DNA of 64,000 nt from Streptomyces iranensis (GCF_017874715.1 NZ_JAGGLR010000026.1:1-64000); one strand, 5' to 3'; positions 51,129 through 60,529 are shown, counted from the stretch's first letter. The notes: generated by a model not told the origin, from the letters alone. Numbers and translations are program-made.

Positions 51129-52283
51129 TCATGCGGTGAGTGCGGCGACGACTCGGTTGGTCATCTCCTCCTGCGTGGTGAGCGGCGTCGGGGTGTACGA
51201 CAGGACGAAGCGGAGGCTCAGGTCGCGGGTGGCGAACATGCGGGTGCGGTAGCCCTCGGTCTCGCCGGTCTTGCCCCAGAACGTCACGCCGTTCACGGTG
51301 GCCGTCTGGAGCCCCAGGCTGTAGCGGGCGGGGCCGCCGTCCAGCATGCGTACGGAGTCCGGGGGCAGGGTGAAGAGCTTGTCCAGGGCGTGGGGCGGCA
51401 GCAACGCGCCGGAGAACAGGGCCTGCTGGAAGCGGAACAGGTCGTCGACGGTCGAGACCAGCTCGCCTTCGCCCCAGGCGGAGGACTGGTTGTACACCGT
51501 GACATCGCGCAGCGAGCCGTCGGTCATCCGTAGATAGCCGTGTACATGCGGGCCGTGCAGGCGGGGGTCCTGGCCCGGAAGCAGGGTTCGGGTCGGGCCC
51601 AGCGGGCGCAGGACGCGGGTCTGGATCTCCTGGCCGTAGGGGCGGGCGGTCAGCTTTTCGATGAGCAGGGCGAGCAGCACATAGTTGATGCCCCGGTACT
51701 CCTGCTTGCTGCCCGGGGTGAACTTGAGCGGATCGTGCGTCACCGTCTCGACCCACTCCCGCGGTGTCCACCGGTCCCATCGCTGCTGCAGGACCGCTTC
51801 CGGCGTGCTGTCGTCCGGAATTCCCCGGTGGTCGGGGAGCCCACTGGTGTGGTTGAGCAGCTGGGCCACGGTGATGCGGCGGGCGAAGGCGGAGGGAAGC
51901 AGGTCCGGGAGGTAGCGCCCGATGGGGGCATCGAGCTCCACTCGGCGCTCGGTCCACAGTTGAAGGACCACGGTGGCCACGAACGCCTTGGTGACGCTGC
52001 CGGCGCGGAACCGGTCGTCCGGGCGCACGGCCCGTCCGCTCGCGATGTCCGCCACCCCCGCCGTGCCGTACCAGCGGTCTCCCCGGCGGTCGACGCGCAG
52101 TTGGGCCGAGATGGCGGGCGGGTGGGCGAGATCGCTGATCGCGGCCTGGAGGGCGGCGTTGTCGGACGCGGTGGTCGATGCGGTGGTGCTCGTCGCCGCG
52201 CGGGCGCCGGTGCTCCCGGCCACGGCCAGCAGTGTCCCGGCCGCGCAACCGCCCATGAGAGTACGTCGGGTCAAGGAAGTCAT
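51129..52283 (-). CDS. secreted beta-lactamase-fold serine hydrolase (DD-peptidase-like)
   Basis: This 384-residue protein has a Tat-like signal (T-R-R-T-L-M-G-G, cleavage after A-R-A near 29). The nucleophile motif is S96-V-T-K99. The second motif, usually Y-S-N, reads Y196-R-G here, so the Asn is missing. The third is K-T-G, near 342. It resembles D-alanyl-D-alanine carboxypeptidases and D-peptidases of streptomycetes. The changed second motif could lower activity or change specificity. ATG at 52283 begins the signal peptide; the ribosome site is weak. Confidence 0.82.
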   Translation of the reverse strand: MTSLTRRTLMGGCAAGTLLAVAGSTGARAATSTTASTTASDNAALQAAISDLAHPPAISAQLRVDRRGDRWYGTAGVADIASGRAVRPDDRFRAGSVTKAFVATVVLQLWTERRVELDAPIGRYLPDLLPSAFARRITVAQLLNHTSGLPDHRGIPDDSTPEAVLQQRWDRWTPREWVETVTHDPLKFTPGSKQEYRGINYVLLALLIEKLTARPYGQEIQTRVLRPLGPTRTLLPGQDPRLHGPHVHGYLRMTDGSLRDVTVYNQSSAWGEGELVSTVDDLFRFQQALFSGALLPPHALDKLFTLPPDSVRMLDGGPARYSLGLQTATVNGVTFWGKTGETEGYRTRMFATRDLSLRFVLSYTPTPLTTQEEMTNRVVAALTA

Positions 52284-52416
52284 GGTCAGCCATGCTGCCG
52301 AAGCCGCCGCGCCCGGCCATCCGGGATGACCCGCACCCAGACCCGGACCGCACCCGGAGCCGTACCCGCGCTCGGACCGCGTCCCGGATCCGGGGCTAGG
52401 ACCCGTCAGAAGGGCC

Positions 52417-53265
52417 CTAGTCCGGCTGGTGCTCCGGTCCGCCGTAGTCGGGGCTGGTGTAGTCCGGGCTGCTGTAGCGGGGGCGGGCCTTGGGGCCTTC
52501 GCCGTCGGTGCTGAAGCCGGGGCGGCTGTAGCCGAGGTGCGGGGTGCGGCTGACCGCCTCGGGGTTGATCGGGACGTACGCGGAGGGGGACGGGGCCGAG
52601 GGGTTGGCCAGGGCCTCGCGGAGGAACGGCACGATGCCGCGCTCCAGCAGGGCATCCCGCCAGATCTCTCGGGCGCGGTCCACCTCCTCCAGCCGCTCGC
52701 TGCGCGCCTCGCCGCGGATCGCGCTGGAGCCGTTGCGCAGCGCGGTCAGGAGCAGTCCGACGGCGGCGATCAGGATGGCCGCGGCGGTCAGCGCGGCGAA
52801 GAACCAGCCCGCGGTCACCATCGGCTGGGCGATGGACGGGGCCGGGTCGAGGACGTTGAGGACGTAGCCGACGATGAGGAAGATGATCGCGGCGGTGCCG
52901 GCGAGCACCGGGGCCAGTACCGCGAGCATGGCCACGAGCCCCGCCCCCGCGGCGTCCTGCATCGCGCCGGCGAGTCCGACCGTGCCGTCCGGCTGCTCGC
53001 GCTCGCCCACGTCCCCGGCGAGCGGGAAGAGCGGGGCGGGCTCGCGCAGTTTGGCGCGAGTCTCGCGGTAGGTCTGGTACTCGTCGGCCGCGCATGCCGC
53101 TATCGCGGTCGATGCCCCGAGCGCCATCGTGCGCAGCTGCTCGGCAGTGAGCCGCTGCCCGATACCGCTGAGGTCCGGGCGACGGTCCGCGGTGCGCAGT
53201 GCCTCGTCGAGAACCCGCTCGAACTCCGGGCGGTCCTCGGTCAGCAGGTGCGGAGCGCTTTTCAT
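52417..53265 (-). CDS. membrane protein with two helices and a Tyr/Pro-rich tail
   Basis: This 282-residue protein has a helical cytoplasmic N-terminal part (about 1-85), two membrane helices (about 105-135 and 145-170) and a charged helix. The tail of about 55 residues has Y-S-R/Y-S-S-P-D-Y-type motifs. I do not recognise the family; it looks like a conserved actinomycete transmembrane protein. GGGGGA precedes the ATG at 53265. A fragment matching its last nine codons lies 1.4 kb away. Confidence 0.65.
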   Translation of the reverse strand: MKSAPHLLTEDRPEFERVLDEALRTADRRPDLSGIGQRLTAEQLRTMALGASTAIAACAADEYQTYRETRAKLREPAPLFPLAGDVGEREQPDGTVGLAGAMQDAAGAGLVAMLAVLAPVLAGTAAIIFLIVGYVLNVLDPAPSIAQPMVTAGWFFAALTAAAILIAAVGLLLTALRNGSSAIRGEARSERLEEVDRAREIWRDALLERGIVPFLREALANPSAPSPSAYVPINPEAVSRTPHLGYSRPGFSTDGEGPKARPRYSSPDYTSPDYGGPEHQPD

Positions 53266-53456
53266 GGTGCATCCCCCGATGCTCCGTAGGGCCGTGACGA
53301 CCGGCTTTCGCCGGGCAGTCGGGCGGAAACGGAGGAGAGCCTGCGACGGATAAGCCGATGGTAGAGCCGATCCGGCGCTTGGTGACAGCAAGTTTCCCGA
53401 ATTGCTCCCGCGCCGGTGAAACCCTCTATCTGCCCCGGACAGCGTCCGCTGAATCC

Positions 53457-54737
53457 TCAGTTCGCCAGGGGAAGTTGCACGACCAGCAGTTTTCCGGCCA
53501 TCGTGATGCCGCCGTCCATGGCCACCGCGAGATTGTCCGCGTAGACATGCGGGCCCTCGACCGCGGGCGTGCCGCTGTCCTCGCCGTCCTCGGAGCCCAC
53601 CTCGCCGAGCAGATACGGGATGGGGCTGTGGCCGTGGACGATGCGCTCCCCGCCGTAGGTGTCGAGCAATTCGCGAGCCGCCGTGGGCCCGGCGTCCTCG
53701 TCGCGGAAGGCGAACCGCTTGGTGAATTTGCGGAACAGGTCCCAGCACTCGTCGGCGTCGCTGCGCTGCAGCGTCTCGGTGACGGTGTCGTTGACGGCCT
53801 CGATCGAGTCGCCGTACTCCAGATAGGCGGTGGTGTCGGAGTGGACCAGCAGATGGCCGTCCTCCTCCGCCATCGCGTCCAGCCGGGACATCCACTGGAG
53901 GTGGTGGTCCTCGAGCCGCTCCATATCGGTGCGCTGGCCGCCGTTGAGCAGCCAGGCCGCCTGGAAGGAGGCCGTTCCGGCACCGGAGTTGACCGGTGTG
54001 TCGCCGAACCGCTTGGCGCCGATCAGCAGCAGCTCATGATTGCCCATCAGCGCCTTGCAGTAGCCGCCCGCGGCGGCGGCCTCGGCGGAGAGCTGCATGA
54101 CCAGGTCGATGACGCCGATGCCGTCCGGGCCGCGGTCGGTGAAGTCGCCGAGGAACCACAACCGGGCCTTCCCCGCGGACCAGTTGCCCTTGGCGTCGAT
54201 CAGGCCCTCGGCGGCGAGCGCCTCGCGCAGCTCCTCGTGGTAGCCGTGGACGTCGCCCACGACGTACAGCGGGCCGGGGCCCTCGTCCTGGGCCAGCGGG
54301 CCGTCCTCGGGCTCGGGCACCGGGGTGAGCGCCACGGTGGGGCGATCCTGCGGCGGAACGAGCTGGGTGTCCTTGATGGTGTACCCCGGGCCCAGGATCG
54401 GGAGCCGCTCGGTCGGGGTGTACTCGGCGGGCAGGGGCAGCGGCGTGGGCGTGTCCGGCGCGGGCGCCCCGGGCGCCGGTGCGCCGGGAGCGGGCGCGCC
54501 CGGGGCCGGTTCGCCAGGGGTCGGTACGTCCGGGGCGGGTGCGCCAGGCTCGGGCTCCTCGGGCGCGGGCGCGGGCCGCGGCACGGGCGCGGCGGTGCCC
54601 GGCCCGGCGGGCGCGGACCCGGGCGGCACGGCTCCGGGCGCGACCATGCCGGGCGGGGTGTGCGCCCCGTACGCGAGCACAGGAGGGATCGCAGCCGTGG
54701 TCCCTGCCGTGGCTTCCAGACCGGCCCCCTGAGTCAT
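53457..54737 (-). CDS. metallophosphoesterase (PPP-type phosphatase) with Pro/Ala-rich N terminus
   Basis: This 426-residue protein has a disordered N-terminal third (1 to about 145) with G-A-P-A-P repeats, then a calcineurin-like core with all metal motifs: G-D-V-H-G, G-D-F-T-D-R-G, G-N-H-E and the late G-H-S-P. It could be a protein serine/threonine phosphatase or act on a small phosphate ester. GGAGGGG lies 5 bases before the ATG at 54737. It is preceded by the LacI-type gene on the same strand, 231 bases away, enough for its own promoter. Confidence 0.85.
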   Translation of the reverse strand: MTQGAGLEATAGTTAAIPPVLAYGAHTPPGMVAPGAVPPGSAPAGPGTAAPVPRPAPAPEEPEPGAPAPDVPTPGEPAPGAPAPGAPAPGAPAPDTPTPLPLPAEYTPTERLPILGPGYTIKDTQLVPPQDRPTVALTPVPEPEDGPLAQDEGPGPLYVVGDVHGYHEELREALAAEGLIDAKGNWSAGKARLWFLGDFTDRGPDGIGVIDLVMQLSAEAAAAGGYCKALMGNHELLLIGAKRFGDTPVNSGAGTASFQAAWLLNGGQRTDMERLEDHHLQWMSRLDAMAEEDGHLLVHSDTTAYLEYGDSIEAVNDTVTETLQRSDADECWDLFRKFTKRFAFRDEDAGPTAARELLDTYGGERIVHGHSPIPYLLGEVGSEDGEDSGTPAVEGPHVYADNLAVAMDGGITMAGKLLVVQLPLAN

Positions 54738-54968
54738 CGACCCCTCCACCATCACGCCGCCGTGCCACCTTGTGGACCTTGCCTGGTCGACGGCGGTCCG
54801 CGGTGTCGTCCGCCCATCATAGGAATGACCGTGAGGGCTTGTGACGCACCAGGGTGCCGTCAATCGCTGCTCGCTCCTGCTTCGTCGGACTTTTATCCCG
54901 GATTGGCCCAGTAGGGGAAGCCCATTGGCCCCAGGTCCTCCTCGGGTAATCCTTGAGTCACCCTCAGG

Positions 54969-56069
54969 TCAGCCTCCAGCACGGCTGCGCGGGGCGCTGA
55001 CCGTCGTACGCGGCGGACGGCGCTGTGAGGACGTCCGCACCATCAATTCGGTGGGTATGACCTGTTCAACGGGGTGGCCGGTGTCAAGGCCCTCGATGGC
55101 GTCGATGAGCAACTGAACGACCGCCGTGCCGATCCGGCGGGGTTTGAGTGAGAGGGTCGTGATGGGCGGCTCGGTGGTGCGGTAGACGGTCGATTCGCTG
55201 CAGCACACCAGCAGCAGATCGTCGGGGACCCGCAGCCCGTAGCGGCGGGCGGCGGCGAGCAGATCGGTGCCGTTGGGGTCGAAGAGGCCGTAGACCGCGT
55301 CGGGGCGGTCCGGGCGCGCGAGCAGCCGGTCGGCGGCGACGGCACCGGCACAAGGGTCGTGGGCCGGGTACGCCTCATAGACCGGATCCTGTCCCACCCG
55401 TTCGCACCACTGCAGGTACGCCGTGGTGGACAGCCGGGTGTAGGTGTCGGTGGAGGTCCCGGTGAGCAGTCCGATCCGGCGGGCGCCGGCCTCGGCGAGA
55501 TGGTCGAGCAGTCCCAGCACCGCCGCCTCGTGGTCGTTGTCGACCCAGGCGGTGACGGGGAGGGCGCCGGCGGGGCGGCCGTCGCTGACGACGGGGATGT
55601 CCTGGCGTAAGAGCTCGGTGACGACCGGATCGTGGTCGGAGGGGTCGATCACCACGGTGCCGTCGAGGGCGACGTTGGACCACACGTCGTGGCGGGAGGT
55701 GGCGGGGAGGATGACGAGGGCGTAGCCGCGGGCCAGCGCGGCGGAGGTGGCAGCTCGCGCCATCTCGGCGAAGTAGGCGAACTCGGTGAAGGTGAAAGGT
55801 TCATCCCCGTACGTGGTCACGGTCAGGCCGATGAGGCCGGACTTGCCGGTACGGAGCGTGCGGGCCGCTGCGGACGGGCGATAGCCCAGCCGCTCGGCGA
55901 CCTCGCGGACATGGCGGCGGGTGGCCTCCGGGAGCCGGCCCTTGCCGTTGAGCGCGTCGGAGACGGTCGTGATGGAGACCCCGGCGGCGGCGGCCACGTC
56001 CCGGATGCCCGCCCGCCCTAACCGGCGGCCGGCCGACCGGCTCACCTGGTGCTTCCCTGCTGCTGTCAT
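54969..56069 (-). CDS. LacI-family transcriptional regulator
   Basis: This 366-residue repressor has the N-terminal LacI helix-turn-helix and hinge (about 20-75; D-V-A-A-A-A-G-V-S-I-T-T-V-S-D-A-L-N-G-K-G) and a periplasmic-binding-like effector domain. No sugar-transport or catabolic genes adjoin it, so the effector and targets are unknown. TACTAT lies 9 bases before the ATG on the minus strand, indicating a very short leader. I found no typical LacI palindrome in the 406-base divergent region towards hisC. Confidence 0.87.
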   Translation of the reverse strand: MTAAGKHQVSRSAGRRLGRAGIRDVAAAAGVSITTVSDALNGKGRLPEATRRHVREVAERLGYRPSAAARTLRTGKSGLIGLTVTTYGDEPFTFTEFAYFAEMARAATSAALARGYALVILPATSRHDVWSNVALDGTVVIDPSDHDPVVTELLRQDIPVVSDGRPAGALPVTAWVDNDHEAAVLGLLDHLAEAGARRIGLLTGTSTDTYTRLSTTAYLQWCERVGQDPVYEAYPAHDPCAGAVAADRLLARPDRPDAVYGLFDPNGTDLLAAARRYGLRVPDDLLLVCCSESTVYRTTEPPITTLSLKPRRIGTAVVQLLIDAIEGLDTGHPVEQVIPTELMVRTSSQRRPPRTTVSAPRSRAGG

Positions 56070-56334
56070 GGCCAGCCGATAGTAGGGCGCGGGTGGGCGG
56101 GTTGCGCGATTCCGCCATCGGTATTCGGAAGGCACGTTTCTGCATGAGCGCCTTCCCCAATTCCCTTGGAAGTGAAGCCAGTTGGGGGTTCCACCGGGCC
56201 TCTGATCGCCCCTGGCATATCCATGCCTGGTGATTGATACATGTCTCGAAGAGGTCTCAACTCACCTGCACGGGTGATGCGCGCCACGGCGCTCGCCACC
56301 GGCGCGCGTGAAAAAGCGGGGCGCTCCCCCCGGT

Positions 56335-56388
56335 GGGTACGCGGGCGCCGGGGGCGGATACGCGGCGGCGCCCCGGCGGGTACGCGAG
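56335..56388. promoter_or_regulatory. three phased direct repeats upstream of hisC
   Basis: GGGTACGCGGG (56335), GGATACGCGG (56356) and GGGTACGCGAG (56378) are spaced 21 and 22 bases apart, two helical turns each. They lie about 90-140 bases before hisC. A further GGAAGGC/GCCTTCC dyad lies near 56125-56155. The remaining divergent region 56070-56475 holds no gene. Confidence 0.5.
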
Positions 56389-56475
56389 ACGGGGGAATCC
56401 TCATAAGGTGTGCAGTATTGCCGTGTGCGAACGCTGTGCACGGTTCGAGACAGGATGGGTCGAGGAGGACTGTCG

Positions 56476-57555
56476 GTGACCGAGAAGAGCCCCAAGCTGC
56501 GCGCCGCGCTGGACGGCATTCCGACGTACAAGCCCGGCAAGCCGGCCGCCGCGGGCGGCCCCCTGGCCTTCAAGCTCTCCTCCAACGAGAACCCCTATCC
56601 GCCGCTGGCCGGGGTGCTGGAGACCGCCGCGAACGCCGCCGCCTCCTTCAACCGCTACCCGGACCTCGCCTGCACCGCGCTGATCGCCGAGCTGGCGAGC
56701 CGCTTCGACGTACCGCTGGAGCATCTGGCCGCCGGGACCGGCTCGGTCGGCGTGGCCCAGCAGCTGGTCCAGTCCACGGCGGGACCGGGCGATGAGGTGA
56801 TCTACGCCTGGCGGTCCTTCGAGGCATATCCGATCATCACTCAGATCGCCGGGGCGACATCGGTGCGGGTCCCTCTGAACGACGCCGAGGAGCACGATCT
56901 GGAGGCGATGGCGGACGCCATCACCGACCGCACCCGGCTGATTTTCGTCTGTAACCCCAACAACCCGACCAGCACCGTGGTGCGCCGGGCCCAGCTGGAG
57001 CGGTTCCTGGATCGGGTGCCGTCCGATGTGCTGGTGGTGCTGGACGAGGCGTACATCGAGTTCATCCGGGACGAGCGGGTCCCCAACGGGATCGATCTCT
57101 ACCGGGACCGGCCGAATGTGTGCGTGCTGCGCACCTTCTCCAAGGCGTACGGCCTGGCCGGGCTGCGGGTCGGCTTCGCGATCGCCCATGAGCCGGTGGC
57201 GGCGGCGCTGCGCAAGACCGCGGTGCCGTTCGGCGTCAGCCAGCTCGCCCAGGACGCGGCGGTGGCCTCGCTGCGCAGCGAGGACGCGCTGCGGGAGCGG
57301 GTGGACGCGCTGGTCACCGAGCGGGGCCGGGTGTGGGAGGCGCTGACCGCCCAGGGGTGGACGGTCCCGGACTCCCAGGCGAACTTCGTCTGGCTGCGGC
57401 TGGGGGAGCGCACGGCCGACTTCGGAGCGACGTGCGAGGCGGCGGGCGTGGTAATCCGTCCGTTCCCGGGTGAGGGGGTGCGGGTGACCATCGGCGAGCG
57501 CGAGGCGAACGAGATCTTCCTGCGGACGGCGGAGGAGTACCGCAAGGAGCTCTGA
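56476..57555 (+). CDS. hisC: HisC-type aminotransferase (histidinol-phosphate or aromatic amino acid)
   Basis: This 359-residue fold type I PLP enzyme has the family opening S-S-N-E-N-P-Y-P, N-P-N-N-P-T-S-T, D-E-A-Y-I-E-F and the PLP lysine in F-S-K-A-Y-G-L-A-G-L-R-V-G near 222. It is not in a his operon, so it is likely a second HisC-like enzyme, perhaps aromatic aminotransferase (pat). GTG at 56476 follows GAGGAGG. It ends at a clear terminator before cydA. Confidence 0.88.
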   Translation: MTEKSPKLRAALDGIPTYKPGKPAAAGGPLAFKLSSNENPYPPLAGVLETAANAAASFNRYPDLACTALIAELASRFDVPLEHLAAGTGSVGVAQQLVQSTAGPGDEVIYAWRSFEAYPIITQIAGATSVRVPLNDAEEHDLEAMADAITDRTRLIFVCNPNNPTSTVVRRAQLERFLDRVPSDVLVVLDEAYIEFIRDERVPNGIDLYRDRPNVCVLRTFSKAYGLAGLRVGFAIAHEPVAAALRKTAVPFGVSQLAQDAAVASLRSEDALRERVDALVTERGRVWEALTAQGWTVPDSQANFVWLRLGERTADFGATCEAAGVVIRPFPGEGVRVTIGEREANEIFLRTAEEYRKEL

Positions 57556-57742
57556 GCCGGGCGGGTCGTCCATCGTGCGGAACGGCCGCCGGGCGGAAGG
57601 GCCATCGCGCGGCACGCCGCCGGGCGGAACGCCCGCTGGGCGGGGCACCGCCTTCGGAGCCGTCGAGGGCCCGTCGGCGACGGCCTCGCAAGGGGCCCAA
57701 CGGCCCTTCCGAGAGGTGCGCAGCATACCCATACGTGTCCCA

Positions 57743-57777
57743 TTCGCCCCCTACCACCCCCGGTGGGAGGGGGCGAA
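57743..57777 (+). terminator. terminator after hisC
   Basis: A 16-bp stem with one mismatch and a 3-base loop separates hisC from the cyd promoter. The region between the hisC stop and this stem (57556-57742) contains two degenerate 32-base repeats and no gene. Confidence 0.75.
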
Positions 57778-57794
57778 GTCGTGTGCGTATCATT

Positions 57795-57822
57795 GCTTGT
57801 GAATGTGAATACGTTCACAAGC
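57795..57822. promoter_or_regulatory. nested Rex operators of cydABDC
   Basis: TGTGAA-TACG-TTCACA (57804-57819) matches the Rex site known from S. coelicolor. A second, outer dyad shares its right arm: GCTTGTGAA (57795-57803) with TTCACAAGC (57814-57822). A TATCAT just upstream (57788-57793) could be the -10. Rex releases DNA when NADH is high, which would induce the oxidase under low oxygen. Confidence 0.87.
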
Positions 57823-57861
57823 TCGCTCCGCGGGCAGGCACGACCGTAAGGAGAGATTCAG

Positions 57862-59499
57862 GTGAATCTGGCTCTGGCGCCGGAGACGCTGGCCCGATGG
57901 CAGTTCGGCATCACGACGGTCTACCACTTCCTCTTCGTGCCGCTGACGATCTCTCTCGCCGCGATCACGGCCGGTCTGGAGACCGCCTGGGTCCGCACCG
58001 GCAAGGAGAATTACTTCCACGCCACCAAGTTCTGGGGGAAGCTCTTCCTGATCAACATCGCGATGGGTGTGGTCACCGGCATCGTGCAGGAGTTCCAGTT
58101 CGGCATGAACTGGTCGGACTACTCGCGCTTCGTCGGTGATGTCTTCGGCGCCCCGCTCGCGATGGAGGCCCTGCTGGCCTTCTTCTTCGAGTCCACCTTC
58201 ATAGGTCTGTGGATCTTCGGCTGGGACAAGCTGCCCAAGAAGATCCACTGCGCCTGCATCTGGATCGTCGCGCTCGGCACGATCCTCTCGTCGTACTTCA
58301 TCCTGGCCGCCAACTCCTGGATGCAGCACCCGACCGGCTACACCATCGACAAGGCCACCGGAAAGGCCCGGCTCACCGACATCTGGGCGGTGCTGACCCA
58401 GAACACCACCCTGGTCGTGGTCTTCCACACGCTGACCGCCGCCTTCCTCACCGGCGCCGCCTTCATCATCGGGATCTCCTCCTTCCATCTGCTGCGGGCC
58501 AAGCGCCGCCGGGAGCGCGGCGAGGAGCTGGGCGAGCAGCGGAAGAAGCAGATCGGGGCGATGCGGACCTCGCTGCGGGTGGGCCTGGTCGTCGCGGTCA
58601 TCGCGGGGCTTGGCACGGCGATCAGCGGTGACCAGCTCGGCAAGGTGATGTTCGAGCAGCAGCCGATGAAGATGGCGGCGGCCGAGGCCCTCTGGGAGAC
58701 CCAGACGCCCGCGCCCTTCTCGGTCTTCGCCGTCGGCGATGTCAGCAAGGGGCACAACAGCGTCGAGCTGGAGGTCCCCGGGGTGCTCTCCTTCCTGGCG
58801 CACAGCAACTTCACCGACTCCGTCCCCGGTATCAACGACATCGCCCAGCGGGAGGCCGACGCCTACGGCGGTCAGCCCGATGACTACATCCCCAGCATCT
58901 TCATGACCTTCTGGGGCTTCCGGTTGATGATCGGCTTCGGGATGACCTCGTTCGTCGCCGGGCTGATCGGGCTGTGGACGACCCGCCGCAAGCGGTGGCT
59001 GGCGCCTGCCTTCCGCACCGGGGAGGACGAGGTGCCCCGGCTCATGCTCACCAAGAAGCGCGAGCTGAGCCCGCTGCTGTCCACTTGGTCCTGGCGGATC
59101 GGGATCCTCACCATGGGCTTTCCGCTGATCGCCAACTCCTTCGGATGGATCTTCACCGAGATGGGCCGGCAGCCCTGGGCGGTCTACGGACTGATGAAGA
59201 CCGCCGACGCGGTCTCCCCCGGCGTCAGCCGGACCGAGGTGCTGATCTCGCTCGGCGTCTTCACGCTGCTGTACGGGGTGCTCGCGGTGATCGAGGTGCG
59301 GCTGCTGACCAAGTACGCCAAGGCCGGACCGGACACCGACGAGAAGCCGCCCGCCAAGGACCCGAAGCTGCGGCTGCCGTCGAGCGGCCCGGGGGGCCGG
59401 GGCGGTCCGGGTGGTCCTGGCAACCCGGACGGCGGGGCCTCCGCCGAGGACGTGGACGTGGACGAGGACGCCGACAAGCCGCTGACCTTCGCGTACTGA
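57862..59499 (+). CDS. cydA: cytochrome bd oxidase subunit I
   Basis: This 545-residue quinol oxidase subunit carries haems b558, b595 and d. It has about nine membrane helices, the early haem-ligand histidine in Y-H-F-L-F-V-P-L and the G-R-Q-P-W segment of the quinol site. The C-terminal 60 residues are a Gly/Pro/Asp-rich tail beyond the usual family end. GTG at 57862 follows AAGGAG. It leads a cydA-cydB-cydDC operon controlled by Rex. Confidence 0.96.
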   Translation: MNLALAPETLARWQFGITTVYHFLFVPLTISLAAITAGLETAWVRTGKENYFHATKFWGKLFLINIAMGVVTGIVQEFQFGMNWSDYSRFVGDVFGAPLAMEALLAFFFESTFIGLWIFGWDKLPKKIHCACIWIVALGTILSSYFILAANSWMQHPTGYTIDKATGKARLTDIWAVLTQNTTLVVVFHTLTAAFLTGAAFIIGISSFHLLRAKRRRERGEELGEQRKKQIGAMRTSLRVGLVVAVIAGLGTAISGDQLGKVMFEQQPMKMAAAEALWETQTPAPFSVFAVGDVSKGHNSVELEVPGVLSFLAHSNFTDSVPGINDIAQREADAYGGQPDDYIPSIFMTFWGFRLMIGFGMTSFVAGLIGLWTTRRKRWLAPAFRTGEDEVPRLMLTKKRELSPLLSTWSWRIGILTMGFPLIANSFGWIFTEMGRQPWAVYGLMKTADAVSPGVSRTEVLISLGVFTLLYGVLAVIEVRLLTKYAKAGPDTDEKPPAKDPKLRLPSSGPGGRGGPGGPGNPDGGASAEDVDVDEDADKPLTFAY

Positions 59500-59527
59500 C
59501 GGCCGGAGAGGATCACCGGAGAGGATC

Positions 59528-60529
59528 ATGCACCTTCACGACTTCTGGTTCCTGCTGATCGCCTTCCTGTGGACGGGCTACTTCTTCCTGGAGGGCTTCG
59601 ACTTCGGCATCGGCGTGCTGACCAAGCTGCTCGCCCGCGACCGCACCGAGCGCCGGGTCCTGATCAACACGATCGGGCCGGTGTGGGACGGCAACGAGGT
59701 CTGGCTGATCACGGCGGCAGGGGCGACCTTCGCCGCCTTCCCCGACTGGTACGCGACGCTCTTCAGCGGCTTCTATCTGCCCCTGCTGGCCATCCTGGTC
59801 TGCCTGATCCTGCGCGGTGTCGCCTTCGAGTACCGGCACAAGCGCCCCGAGGACCGCTGGCAGCGCAGCTGGGAGCACGCGATCTTCTGGTGCTCGCTGC
59901 TGCCCGCGTTCCTCTGGGGAGCGATCTTCGCCAATCTGGTGCACGGGGTTCCGATCGGCCGGGATGGGAACTACGCGGGCGGTCTGTCGGATCTGATCAC
60001 GCCGTACGCCCTGCTGGGCGGGGTGGTCACGCTGGTGCTGTTCACCTTCCATGGCGCGGTCTTCGCCGCGCTCAAGACGGACGGGGACATCCGGACCAGG
60101 GCGCGGCGGTACGCGGCCCGGCTCGGGCTGGCCACCGTCGCCGTCGCGGTGCCGTTCCTCGTCTGGACGCAGGGCGACAGCGGGAACGCCCGCAGCCTGG
60201 TGGCGGTCGTCATCGCCGTTCTGGCGCTGGCCACGGCGCTGATCATGAACCAGCGGGGGCGTGAGGGATGGGCGTTCGGGCTGTCCGGGGTGGCCGTCAC
60301 GGCGGCCGTCGCGATGCTCTTCCTGGCGCTCTTCCCCGAGGTCATGCCCTCCTCGCTGGACCCGGCGTGGAGCCTGACGGCGGCGAACGCTGCCTCCAGC
60401 CCCTACCCGCTCAAGATCATGACGTGGGTGGGCGTCATCATGCTGCCGCTGATCATGGCCTACCAGGCGTGGACGTACTGGGTCTTCCGTAAGCGCATCG
60501 GCACCCGGCACATCCCCGCCGCCCACTGA
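59528..60529 (+). CDS. cydB: cytochrome bd oxidase subunit II
   Basis: This 333-residue membrane subunit of the bd oxidase has eight or nine helices. It opens with the family segment F-W-F-L-L-I-A-F-L-W-T-G-Y-F-F-L-E-G-F-D-F-G. It starts 28 bases after cydA, with GGAGAGGATC before the ATG, and ends 19 bases before cydDC. Confidence 0.96.
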   Translation: MHLHDFWFLLIAFLWTGYFFLEGFDFGIGVLTKLLARDRTERRVLINTIGPVWDGNEVWLITAAGATFAAFPDWYATLFSGFYLPLLAILVCLILRGVAFEYRHKRPEDRWQRSWEHAIFWCSLLPAFLWGAIFANLVHGVPIGRDGNYAGGLSDLITPYALLGGVVTLVLFTFHGAVFAALKTDGDIRTRARRYAARLGLATVAVAVPFLVWTQGDSGNARSLVAVVIAVLALATALIMNQRGREGWAFGLSGVAVTAAVAMLFLALFPEVMPSSLDPAWSLTAANAASSPYPLKIMTWVGVIMLPLIMAYQAWTYWVFRKRIGTRHIPAAH

